Below are positions 22,221 to 32,677 of a stretch of DNA of 64,000 nt, in pieces. The notes below the pieces were generated by a model, which was given only the letters and a program-made list of their open reading frames with translations, did not search any database and was not told the origin of the DNA. The position numbers and the translations under genes were made by a program. Where the stretch lies: contig OY727103.1 in NCBI GenBank assembly GCA_963402885.1, positions 9,028,501 through 9,092,500 of the forward strand. The letters run 5' to 3'. How positions within the stretch are numbered: the stretch's first letter is position 1; every line of letters starts with the position of its first letter. This stretch comes from Antedon bifida. Lineage: Eukaryota; Echinodermata; Crinoidea; Comatulida; Antedonidae.

Positions 22221-24895
22221 TTAACTATTATATTTTATTTGGAATACCAACCGAATGAATCTTTTTAATGAATATAAATATACTTTTAATAGCATTAAAC
22301 ATAGGTACGGGCCAGCCCATGATGAGTACGAGCCAGCCCATGAGGGTATGAGTGAGCCAAAATGTTGGGTACGAGTTGGCATGGGTACGGGTTGACCTGT
22401 ATCCTTCTAGCTAATCTTACTAGGCCTAGTAGAGTAGGTCTACGCTACCAAGTCCGGCTACAATAATGGTATTCTGTGGAGATAGCTTTATTGATAGCTT
22501 GGTTCAAATCTGGGTTGGGACGGCTTTTTGTCATTCTAAAACAGATTTCCTTATCATAATAAAATAATATATGAATTTAACTGTAATATTGTATACATAA
22601 TATTAGTAATTGCCATTGCATTTATTATTATTATTATATATTATACGGTTACCCCTTAATTATACTATAGTATAAAACTATAATTTCCTTGTTATATTTT
22701 ACAATATTTTCTTCACAATTCAACAATTTTGTCTTTCACAGCACAAATTATCATACTGAATCATCACACACCAAGTCTCGTAAATCTCTACTGTATTTCT
22801 CCAAACTACTCCAACTACTACATGGTATTTTCTTGAGGCTAAACTACAGTACACGGTATACTGGTACTACCATCATTCCTGGCCCGTCAACCTGGACCAC
22901 ATTACAGTATGGTCCAACACATAAGTACAGTCATACTACTGATTTAAAATAGTGAATTACACCCTGTGGTCAAGACTTTATTTGCTCTTATGCTTATTTC
23001 CTCCAAATACAGAGTACGTAGGGCTTTCAATTTGCTTTTATACATGTTAATTTAAAAATCGTTTATGCCTATTGTTGTATCAAATTTAGACTTTAAATAC
23101 TGGGATGATCACCCTAAATTTTCTTTTTCAATTAACAATTTTATATTTCACAGCTTTTTATTCATAACTGTTAAATTGCATCCCAATACATGGTACCTAT
23201 TGGTATTATATCTAAAAATACAAAGGTGGCCAACACAGATAGTTTGATATATACAGTACTCTCTTATAAATAGATGTATCTCTCCAAACTACTCCAACTA
23301 CCTAATTAGCATACTACTGTACACTTTGTAGACAAGAAATAAATTGTATCCACCTAGAGGACTTATGGTAGTACAGTCGATCGTCCTGTCACTGGCCCGG
23401 TCAACATAATCTACGCCTAGATTATTACAGTAATTAAAGTAATTATTACAGAGATTTTTTTTTTTTGCAGAAATGTTATGTGTAGAGAAAGCAGTACTCG
23501 TATTAAAAACTAAGCAGGTTGTACTCTTGAACGCAAACTGGCAGGATATTTTAAATATTTTTTATTGTTGAAATGATGGAATCCTAACTTCATTTTCCAC
23601 GAATTGGAGACAAAGACATATTACGATCCTTTTATTTAAATTTATTTGGATAGACCTCCATGTAAATTCATTAAAGGCTATATGATTGTTTTATATTTTA
23701 ATATGTGATAGTAGAAAATCATTGTCCATAATGAGGACTAAGAATCTAATATTTACTTGCATTCTCATCTTTTTAAAATTGTATTTATAATGCTGGTAAT
23801 GAGTTTACTATTGAAAAAGTCATGTTTCCACTTATCTCAAATTGTGGCACACCTCTAACCTTGTTAGAACTGACTGTGTTCTACATTATTCTGCTATATA
23901 ATAGTGCTTCCACCATACTTCAACCTGGTAATTGAATAAATTTCACCGGGGTAAAATTTAAACTAATTATCATCCTTTAACATAAAGTATCCTCCTGAAA
24001 CATGTATTTGTACTGTACTTCATCTAATATCCATTACTTAATACTAATTTGGGTGATTTATGTCTAACTTCAGGAATGATCTGAGGCTAGAAAAACGAAT
24101 TTCTGTACATATAATTTATATAAAAAATAAACCAATGTTTTCCTAATAACTTAACCCCTAGGTTGATAACTAACAAAGAAATTATTGAAATTGTGTTCTT
24201 ACAATATATGTGTACTGTATCTACATAGTTGAAAAGAAGAATGTTTTATAGTTATTATAGGTTATTTCCAAATATTAAAGGTCTGATATCTAACAGAAAC
24301 TAAATGTTACCAAACTATGTTTTTGAAAATCTTAATGATATAATAATTATAATAATATGAACATAATATTAAATTATATTGACTATTTTTGATAATCATC
24401 ATGTCCTTATAAATTCATTTATATTTATTTTGTGGTAATATAGTTCATATATTATGTATTAAATAAATTGGTAAGGCCCTATACTGTTTATATTTAAGGA
24501 AAGTTTATATACACTATTATTTTATGCCTACCAATATTAGTATTAATTGTTTATGTAACTATTTTGTCTAATTCCATTGGATTTTTGTATCGGCCAATGG
24601 CATTAATGTTTTTCTCAAAGCAAATTAGCCTAATAATGCCATATTTAGACACATAATTCATTGATTTCTGATATTCTGTACTTGTGTATGCATTACTAAA
24701 ATAGTAGTTATTTTATTACTTTTATAATGTATGTATAAACATTTATTCATTTTTTTTTTTACATTTTTTAATTTAAAAATTATTAAAATACCTATCTACC
24801 TTTCTGTTATTGTTACTATTATAATATTTTTTGAGGCAGATTGATTTCAATAAAAAAAATTTAAAACAATTAATTTGACTTATACTGTACTATGT

Positions 24896-25714
24896 TAGTT
24901 CAGAAGATGAAGTGTGTGTGGGCAGAATCTGGTGTGTTGGAGGTTGGTGATGTGAGGTGTATTTTTGTCACTTTAAGTCCTAAATTAGATGTTTTCTGAA
25001 GAAAAGAAGTAAGAGGATAGGCTTTCAAACAACTTCAAGAAGATTCACACATAAATAATTACTTCCAAATAAAATAGTATGTAACAGTGTATATTACAGT
25101 ACATTGAATAAACTCGAGCGGAAAAATAACACACATAAAAAAACATTCATTTTCTTGTCGAAAAGCGCCCTCTCTAGTTTTCTATTAATTTATTAATAAT
25201 TATTATTAATTAATGAGTAATATAAACATATTTTTAACATTTAATGCTTGAAGCTGATTCTACTCCTAACAAAGTTTCATACCTCCAAATTTCATCAACG
25301 TATTCAAAGCACTTCAATAAATATCACATTGAACATTAAAAATTAGGGTTATGATAGAATTTTGCTTAAAAACATATACAAAAAACATCGATAAAAAATA
25401 TTTTTCGTATTCAAAAACATTTGATACTTGGTAGAAATGTTCAATATAGGTTGCTCCATCCATATTGCAAAAAATAAATAAATATCGAGCCATATCACTG
25501 ATTTTTTAAATTTACGTTTTTACAAAATGTACACTTATGAAAGATCATACAACTCCAACGCATTTTTTAAACCTAATAACGATTTTGAAAAAACAACGAA
25601 AAAAAAACGTTCATGAATGAAATTTTGTTTCTGTGAATAGAGCAACCTATATTGAACATATTAAAAAAGTTTCAAATGTTTTTAAATTCGAAAAGTATTT
25701 TTTATCGATGTTTT
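24896..25714. repeat. Fold-back spacer with inner inverted repeat
   Basis: 25378-25462 and 25630-25712 are reverse complements of roughly 85% identity (shared TTCAATATAGGTTGCTC), so the palindrome nearly closes around 25463-25629. 24896-25377 has no partner and looks like an insertion into, or loss opposite, the left arm. A G/T-rich patch lies at 24906-24960. No coding sequence. Confidence 0.65.
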
Positions 25715-28700
25715 TTGCATAGTACAGTATAAGTCAAATTAATTGTTTTGAATTTTTTTTATTGAAATCAATCTGCCTCAAAAAATATTATAATAGTAAC
25801 AATAACAGAAAGGTAGATAGGTATTTTAATAATTTTTAAATTAAAAAATGTAAAAAAAAAATGAATAAATGTTTATACATACATTATAAAAGTAATAAAA
25901 ATAACTACTATTTTAGTAATGCATACACAAGTACAGAATATCAAAAATCAATGAATTATGTGTCTAAATATGGCATTATTAGGCTAATTTGCTTTGAGAA
26001 AAACATTAATGCCATTGGCCGATACAAAAATCCAATGGAATTAGACAAAATAGTTACATAAACAATTAATACTAATATTGGTAGGCATAAAATAATAGTG
26101 TATATAAACTTTCCTTAAATGTAAACAGTATAGGGCCTTACCAATTTATTTAATACATAATATATGAACTATATTACCACAAAATAAATATAAATGAATT
26201 TATAAGGACATGATGATTATCAAAAATAGTCAATATAATTTAATATTATGTTCATATTATTATAATTATTATATCATAAAGATTTTCAAAAACATAGTTT
26301 GGTAACATTTAGTTTCTGTTAGATATCAGACCTTTAATATTTGGAAATAACCTATAATAACTATAAAACATTCTTCTTTTCAACTATGTAGATACAGTAC
26401 ACCTATATTGTAAGAACACAATTTCAATAATTTCTTTGTTAGTTATCAACCTAGGGGTTAAGTTATTAGGAAAACATTGGTTTATTTTTTATATAAATTA
26501 TATGTACAGAAATTCGTTTTTCTAGCCTCAGATCATTCCTGAAGTTAGACATAAATCACCCAAATTAGTATTAAGTAATGGATATTAGATGAAGTACAGT
26601 ACAAATACATGTTTCAGGAGGATACTTTATGTTAAAGGATGATAATTAGTTTAAATTTTACCCCGGTGAAATTTATTCAATTACCAGGTTGAAGTATGGT
26701 GGAAGCACTATTATATAGCAGAATAATGTAGAACACAGTCAGTTCTAACAAGGTTAGAGGTGTGCCACAATTTGAGATAAGTGAAAACATGACTTTTTCA
26801 ATAGTAAACTCATTACCAGCATTATAAATACAATTTTAAAAAGATGAGAATGCAAGTAAATATTAGATTCTTAGTCCTCATTATGCACAATGATTTTCTA
26901 TCACATATTAAAATATAAAACAATAATATAGCCTTTAATGAATTTACATGGAGGTCTATCCAAATAAATTTAAATAAAAGGATCGTAATATGTCTTTGTC
27001 TCCAATTCGTGGAAAATGAAGTTAGGATTCCATCATTTCAACAATAAAAAATATTTAAAATATCCTGCCAGTTTGCGTTCAAGAGTACAACCTGCTTAGT
27101 TTTTAATACGAGTACTGCTTTCTCTACACATAACTTTTCTGCAAAAAAAAAAATCTCTGTAAATATGTATTTTAATTACTGTAATAATCTAGGCGTAGAT
27201 TATGTTGACCGGGCCAGTGAGAGGACGATCGACTGTACAGTACTACCATAAGTCCTCTAGGTGGATACAACTTATTTATTGTCTACAAAGTGTACAGTAG
27301 TATGCTAATAGTACTATTATTAGATTAGGTAGTTGGAGTAGTTTGGATATCTATTTATAAGAGAGTACTTTATATTTATAGATATAATACCAATAGGTAC
27401 CATGTATTGGGATGCAATTCAACAGTTATGAATAAAAAAAACTCTGTATGCTTTTTTCTAGCTGTGAAATATAAAATTGTTAATTGAAAAAGAAAATTTA
27501 GGGTGATCATCCCAGTATTTACAGTCTAAATTTGAACGTTATGCAACAATAGGCATAAACAATTTCTAAATTAACAGGTATAAAAGCAAATTGGAAGCCC
27601 TACGTACTCTGTACGTTGGAGGAGATAAGCATAAGAGCAAATAAAGCCTAACCGTATAATATATAATAATAATATATGCAATGGCAATTACTATGTATAC
27701 AATATTACAGTTAAATTCATATATTATTTTATTATGATAAGGAAATCGTGAAAGTACGTTGTTTGTTTTACTTTTGTATTTTTGGCGGCGATTGCCTTCC
27801 ATAAATCTGTTTTAGAATGAGGAAAAGCCGTCCCAATCCAGATTTGAACCCAGCTATCAATAAAGCTATAAACAGAATAGACTATTATTGTAGCCGGACT
27901 TTAGCGTAGACCTACTCGAGGCCTAGTACGATTAGCTAGAAGGGTACAGGTCAACCCGTACCCAAATTTTGGTTTACTCGTACCCAACACTTTGGCTCAC
28001 TCGTACCCATCATGGGCTGGCTCGTACTAATCATGGGCTGGCCCGTACCTATGTTTAATGGCGAATGCTATTAAAAGTATATTTATATTACATACGAATT
28101 GGTTTGGGTACGGGTTAGCCCAAGTGGGTACGAGTTGACCAATGATTTGGGTACGAGTTAGCCAAGTTGGGTTGGCATGGGTACGGGTTGACCAGCACCC
28201 TAGCTAGAATACAGATACGGGTCAACCCGTACAAATGCCAACCCGTACCCATCATGGATGGGCTAGAATACTACTTACAGGTTAGGTTAGCCTAGCTGGG
28301 CTAACCCACCTCACCTCTCACATTTCCTGAAAAATAGGCCGAAAACGCGACCGAAATTACTGGAGCCTAGGCCTACCTACTTAATTTAAAATTAACTCTA
28401 GGCCTAGGCTAGCTAGGCCTAAATAATAGTGATCCATAGTAGGCTAACACTTCTGGCTCTACGAGGCCTTTTTATGCTCATAGGATATGATAGGATAGCT
28501 TTTTTTGGGCATACCCAATGTAGGCCTATGCCTATCTAGGCCAGATTTCCCATTCTCGCAGGACTAGCCTATGCTCTAGGCGTACCCTGTCGATTCACCC
28601 CCTGGTCGACTCGTACATGCCAACTCGTACTTAACTCCCTAAACTCGTACCACCCAAATAATTGGTTGATTTGACGCTAGTAGGCCTAGCCTAGCTACGA

Positions 28701-28940
28701 TATTCATTATGCCCTGCTAAAAAGGTAGATGAGCTACTAAACTAATTACGTAATTCGTATAATCAATAACAATAATTGACTAGCCTAGGCCTAGAAGACC
28801 TAAAAGCGGCGGAAAACACCTATCCATGCATGGCAATACGATAAACCTGCTACTAATACTATTCTGGTTGCCGAGTGGATTTTATATTGAATACATTATT
28901 ATAACGTTACAAATTGCAATAGGGTTGGTGAAATTCAGTC

Positions 28941-29300
28941 CAAAATACGCAGAATTTTTTCCAAAATACGTCAAGTTGAGGGCGCTATACTAATCCAAAA
29001 TACGTGAGTCTTTCCAAAATACGTCGACTTGAGGGCGCTATTCATTTTCCAAAATACGCGAATTGTCCAAAATACGTCAACTTGAGGGCGCTATTCATTT
29101 TCCAAAATACGCGATTTGTCCAAAATACGTCAACTTGAGGTCACTATTAATTTTCTAAACTTGGAAAATTATATTATCCGCTATCAGTCCAAAATACACA
29201 GAATTTTTCCAAAATACATCAACTTGAGGGCGCTATACTAAATACAAAATACGCGAGTCTTTCCAAAATACGTCAACTTGAGGGCGCTAATCATTTTCCT
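28941..29300 (+). repeat. Left subterminal CCAAAATACG repeats
   Basis: About a dozen copies of TCCAAAATACG spaced 20-60 nt, alternating with AACTTGAGGGCGCTA. The arrangement resembles subterminal transposase-binding motifs. Degenerate copies continue to about 29500. Confidence 0.75.
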
Positions 29301-29680
29301 AAATACGCAATTTCTCCAAAATAATTTTTGGGGCACTTGTTCCAAAACACTTCAACTTGAGGCTACTATTAATTTTCTAAAAATAGGAAAATTATCCAAC
29401 TTAAAACAACTTTTGTAGCGCTACTAATTTCTACAATAAGAAAGTTATCCGACATACCCTCCAACTTGAAGGCACAGTTTTCCAAAATACGCAAATTTTC
29501 CAAAAAAATATTCGAACCTTCAAAACGCGAGGCTGTTTTAAAAAATACTATAAAGAATTGTATCTTCAACATTGAAAAGGTGAACCATTTCGGTAAGTTT
29601 TAAGTTCAGTTTGTATCATATTAGATAATAGTTCTTGTAGTAGTCTCATTGGCAATATATCAATATTTGTTGTATGTTAG

Positions 29681-29730
29681 GATCTTCTGCTTGATATGCA
29701 GATGTCCTAACCATTAGACCACTGGCGCTT
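29681..29730 (-). repeat. 5' half of a tRNA-like sequence
   Basis: Minus strand: GCGCCAGTGGTCTAATGG includes an A box (TGGTCTAATGG). TCTGC-ATATCAA-GCAGA is a perfect 5-bp anticodon stem with anticodon ATC (decodes Asp GAT). The T arm is absent. A separate B-box-like GGGTTTGAAC lies upstream of it near 29745-29755. Probably a SINE or tRNA relic. Confidence 0.5.
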
Positions 29731-30373
29731 CCATGGTATAGTTCAAACCCGATCTGATAGCGACTCTTTATATTCTCGGCGTGGTACGGCGGAAAAGCAC
29801 TAGTCCCTTAATTGTATGCACAGACAGAGATCAAATTGATACGCCCCATCTTATATATATATATATTTATTGTGAAAAATTAAGGTGCAGTTGTGACTCA
29901 AAACTAGTCACCTCTTTTTTTCCTTCTCGTATTCTTCATTTCATTTCAGGTACTTTCAAACAATAAAACACCCTAAAGTAAATGTAATCATATGTATGTA
30001 TATAATATAATATAAAAATATTTTTATTTTGCCGTTTTCGCGTAAAAAACAATTACTTACTACTTATATAACCAAATATTAATATTATTTTAAACATTTT
30101 AACAATAATGGTTTTTAATTATTATTACTTACTTTTCATAAAGATTGAAGATGATATTATAGGATCATAATAATGTTACATTTAGATCTCTCTCGCTTAG
30201 CCGAACCATTTTGAACTTTAACTAACTGTAACTATTGGTATTTTGCCGTTTTCGTGTAAGGGCAAAAACATCTAATTACTCAACTCCCTGACGCAAAAAC
30301 TACAATTACAATCCTGTTGGTGCAGTACCCGCTGCTTACTTGGGCTCGAATCTAGCCACTAGCCATCAGCGCA

Positions 30374-30446
30374 AGCTCGGTGGTCTAGAGGTATGAACGC
30401 CAGGCTAGTGATCTGGAGGTCGTGGGTTCGAGTCCCACCCGAGAAC
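30374..30446 (+). tRNA. tRNA-Thr(AGT)-like sequence, copy 1
   Basis: Perfect A box TGGTCTAGAGG and B box GGTTCGAGTCC. The anticodon arm CCAGG-CTAGTGA-TCTGG has a 5-bp stem (one G-T pair) and anticodon AGT. The T stem GTGGG/CCCAC is perfect. The acceptor stem pairs at only five of seven positions, so it is more likely a tRNA-derived SINE head or pseudogene than a working tRNA. Older relatives lie in the ankyrin introns. Confidence 0.55.
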
Positions 30447-30627
30447 TACTTGCGAATTTTTTCGCAAGTATTCTCAAATGTACTTAGTATAAAGTACAAA
30501 TTACGTCAGAGTAGGGCAAAAACATCTAATTACTCAACTCCCTGACGCAAAAACTACAATTACAATCCTGTTGGTGCAGTACCCGCTGCTTACTTGGGCT
30601 CGAATCTAGCCACTAGCCATCAGCGCA

Positions 30628-30700
30628 AGCTCGGTGGTCTAGAGGTATGAACGCCAGGCTAGTGATCTGGAGGTCGTGGGTTCGAGTCCCACCCGAGAAC
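30628..30700 (+). tRNA. tRNA-Thr(AGT)-like sequence, copy 2
   Basis: Same sequence 254 bp downstream within the tandem duplication. The same reservations apply: intact internal promoter boxes, anticodon AGT, two acceptor-stem mismatches at the 5' end. Confidence 0.55.
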
Positions 30701-30904
30701 TACTTGCGAATTTTTTCGCAAGTATTCTCAAATGTACTTAGTATAAAGTACAAATTACGTCAGAGTAGGGCAAAAACATCTAATTAATAACTAAAATGTA
30801 CTTGTTTGTTTTACTCTAAGAAACTTGTTTCCATTAAATTGTAATTTTACCTTACACTCTCAATATGACACATTTGGAAAGGCTCTCGTATTTTTGAAAA
30901 AAGT

Positions 30905-31150
30905 TTGCCGCCTTCAAGTTGACGTATTTTGGAAAATTACAAGCGGTTCCAAATTGACGTATTTTGGACAAATCGCGTATTTTGGAAAATGAATAGCGCC
31001 CTCAAGTTGACGTATTTTGGACAATTCGCGTATTTTGGAAATGAATAGCGCCCTCAAGTCGACGTATTTTGGAAAGACTCGCGTATTTTGGATTAGTATA
31101 GCGCCCTCAACTTGACGTATTTTGGAAAAAATTCTGCGTATTTTGGACTG
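30905..31150 (-). repeat. Right subterminal CCAAAATACG repeats
   Basis: CGTATTTTGGA repeats separated by AGCGCCCTCAAGTTGA, the inverted counterpart of 28941-29300. They produce a repetitive open frame on the minus strand that is not a gene. Confidence 0.75.
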
Positions 31151-31303
31151 ATGTTCACCAACCCGACTCACAAATTGTCTATAGATATGAACCTAATGAC
31201 AGCGATATCGTGTATTAAAAGTACTTAATACAGTCAGACAGGTCTCTGGCAGACTGTCGACAGTCTTCCACACTGAGTGTACTAACAGCTACAGAATCGG
31301 GTG

Positions 31304-31949
31304 GGTGAGAACCCGATTATCCCGGACTCGAGCGCTTCAAATGATAGCAGGCATAAGGAAACTGAAACTCATAAAGTGAATAGGTTTACTGTATTCTTAA
31401 GTTATGGAAGACAGCAAGTTTGTTTCCCTTTTCACACTGATAGAACAAGGAAATGAATGAACGTTTCGGGCGAGTGGTAAAATTCGACTTCTATTTTTAT
31501 ATGCTATAGATGTTCAATTAATTCATCATATAACAGAATAATATACAATGTTAAACTGTATAACATATATGTAATGTACACAAAAATGTTGTAAATTATT
31601 TATAGTGGCAATTTGAGGCCAATTTGCTGTTATTAGAATTGGCAATGTCATTTTCGAACGAATCTTCTGCTGGAGCAAGTGTGCTTTTTCAAGTTGTTGC
31701 ATGGGTTATAAAGAAGTCTAACTTTATGTTTTTTCGGAATGGAACATAATTAGTGGCGATTATGTTATCGGTGTCGTTCCGAGTCTTCCGGTCTGGGGTG
31801 TCAATATCATTTTGGAAATTATTTGGCCGGAGAGTGACAGTAGAATCGGGTGTAAAATGTGTGTAAAAAATTAATTATCACACATGCTGCCATCATGTGA
31901 GGTTGCGCAATATATAGCTTAAAACCATATATGTTATTCATGGTCTGTG
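31304..31949. other. Non-coding flank, no recognised feature
   Basis: Starts with the right GGTGAG (31304-31309) of the fold-back insertion. No ankyrin exon or element end was identified. It may include unrecognised upstream parts of the gypsy remnant that follows. Confidence 0.4.
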
Positions 31950-32640
31950 ATGCTTGGGGTTTAGCCCATTTAAGTTGCTTTATGGTGAAACGGTTTGACT
32001 CCCTCTCAAAATAGTCTAAGACTGTTTGGGTATTTAGAGGAGTCTGTATTAATACTTGATTATGTGTCTGAAATTTGTGATTAGTTAAATCGTGCACGTG
32101 AGATGATAAACAGAAATTAGGTAAATATTCAAGTTAAAATGAAGAGAATGTTCGATAGAAAAGAAGAGAATAGAGGTTTTAGTTCGGAGAATGACGTGTT
32201 GGTTATGTTGCTTCTTTCCAGTCAACTAATGTTTGCAAGAATTGCTGTTCCTTACAAACTAGGAGAAGTTGATTATGTGATAGATACTAGATACTCCAGT
32301 TTGTCGTAAGAAGAAGCGACTAAACACGTTGAAACTGTACACGAGAAAAATTAAGATAATTGTATACCGTCGAAGACTATTACGTGTGCTGTGGAAGATA
32401 ATTCAGGGATCCTGATACATATGTTAAGTTCAATCATTCAGATTTTCTTGAACAAACAACATTGAACACACATTTTGTCAATTGTTTACGTGATCAGAAG
32501 GTTGAAATTGTTAGTTTGATATTTGGAAATATGCAGTTTCGGATGTTCCAGGTCGAACAAATAATAGTAAAACACGAAATACAAACAGATGATAGTCATC
32601 AGTAAAACCAAATCCATATAGGGCAAATCCGTTTAAGATA
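31950..32640 (+). pseudogene. Gmr1-like Ty3/gypsy pol remnant (IN then RT)
   Basis: Plus-strand pieces in order: FSPFKLLYGETV (end of the integrase core, frame interrupted); MFDRKEENRGF ... DVLVMLLL ... VDYVIDT (C-terminal integrase module); then, after about 250 nt, VPGRTN / IVKHEIQTDD / VKPNPYRANPFK (linker at the start of RT). Several stops and frameshifts are visible. In most Ty3/gypsy elements RT precedes integrase. Integrase immediately before RT is the order of the Gmr1 group. The element is old, with no LTRs recognised. Confidence 0.65.
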
Positions 32641-32677
32641 AGGATTGTAAAATGAAATTGATTTTATCGTTGCTCAT

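Larger units (their letters stand above)
19093..24895 (+). repeat. Fold-back element, left arm
   Basis: Pairs with 25715-31303. Checked matches: 19240-19340 with 28770-28900, 22440-22560 with 27800-27910, 24830-24895 with 25715-25790. It contains repeated CGTACCC/CCAACCCGTACCC words at 19740-19915 and 22310-22410. Relative to the right arm it has extra sequence at 19919-22270 and about 335 nt near 22635-22970. Confidence 0.8.
30259..30766 (+). repeat. Direct tandem duplication, 254-bp unit
   Basis: Two copies (30259-30512 and 30513-30766) look identical by eye, followed by the first 19 nt of a third. Each holds one tRNA-Thr-like sequence and a following hairpin (CTTGCGAATTTTTTCGCAAG). Near-perfect identity implies a recent duplication. 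Confidence 0.85.
28917..31169. mobile_element. TIR transposon (hAT-like?) in the right arm
   Basis: ACAAATTG at 28909-28916 and 31170-31177 is an 8-bp target duplication, and the left arm has the uninterrupted site at about 19217. Near the ends GGGTTGGTGAA (28922-28932) pairs with TTCACCAACCC (31154-31164). Both subterminal zones carry many CCAAAATACG/GCGCCCTCAA repeats in opposite orientation. An 8-bp TSD suggests hAT or a similar group, but no transposase is present, so it is non-autonomous. It carries tRNA-like sequences. Confidence 0.75.
19093..31303. mobile_element. Fold-back element of about 12.2 kb
   Basis: Both ends carry the same sequence in inverted orientation: CACCCGATTCTGTAGCTG at the left, its reverse complement ending CAGAATCGGGTG at the right. 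It is followed inwards by about 130 nt of near-identical arm (GAAGACTGTCGACAGTCTGC, self-palindromic). GGTGAG flanks both sides as a possible 6-bp target duplication. Matching continues inwards, through private insertions, to a spacer near 25.5 kb. No long reading frame exists in the arms, so it looks non-autonomous. The superfamily is unrecognised. Confidence 0.8.
25715..31303 (-). repeat. Fold-back element, right arm
   Basis: Reverse complement of the left arm, visually well above 90% identical where aligned. Private differences include the transposon at 28917-31169 and a short insertion near 27733-27800. CGTACCC-type repeats recur at 27950-28270. Confidence 0.8.

Noticed and set aside
30374-30700. 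Functional tRNA-Thr genes
   Set aside because: Anticodon and T arms are good, but the first two acceptor pairs mismatch and relatives behave as dispersed repeats. They were kept as tRNA-like only.
30914-31171. Repetitive 85-codon frame
   Set aside because: Produced by subterminal CGTATTTTGGA repeats of a transposon.
19093-31303. Palindrome as an assembly fold-back artefact
   Set aside because: The arms differ by many indels, and each has insertions with target duplications that the other lacks. A chimeric read fold-back would give identical arms. Spanning reads are still needed to be certain.
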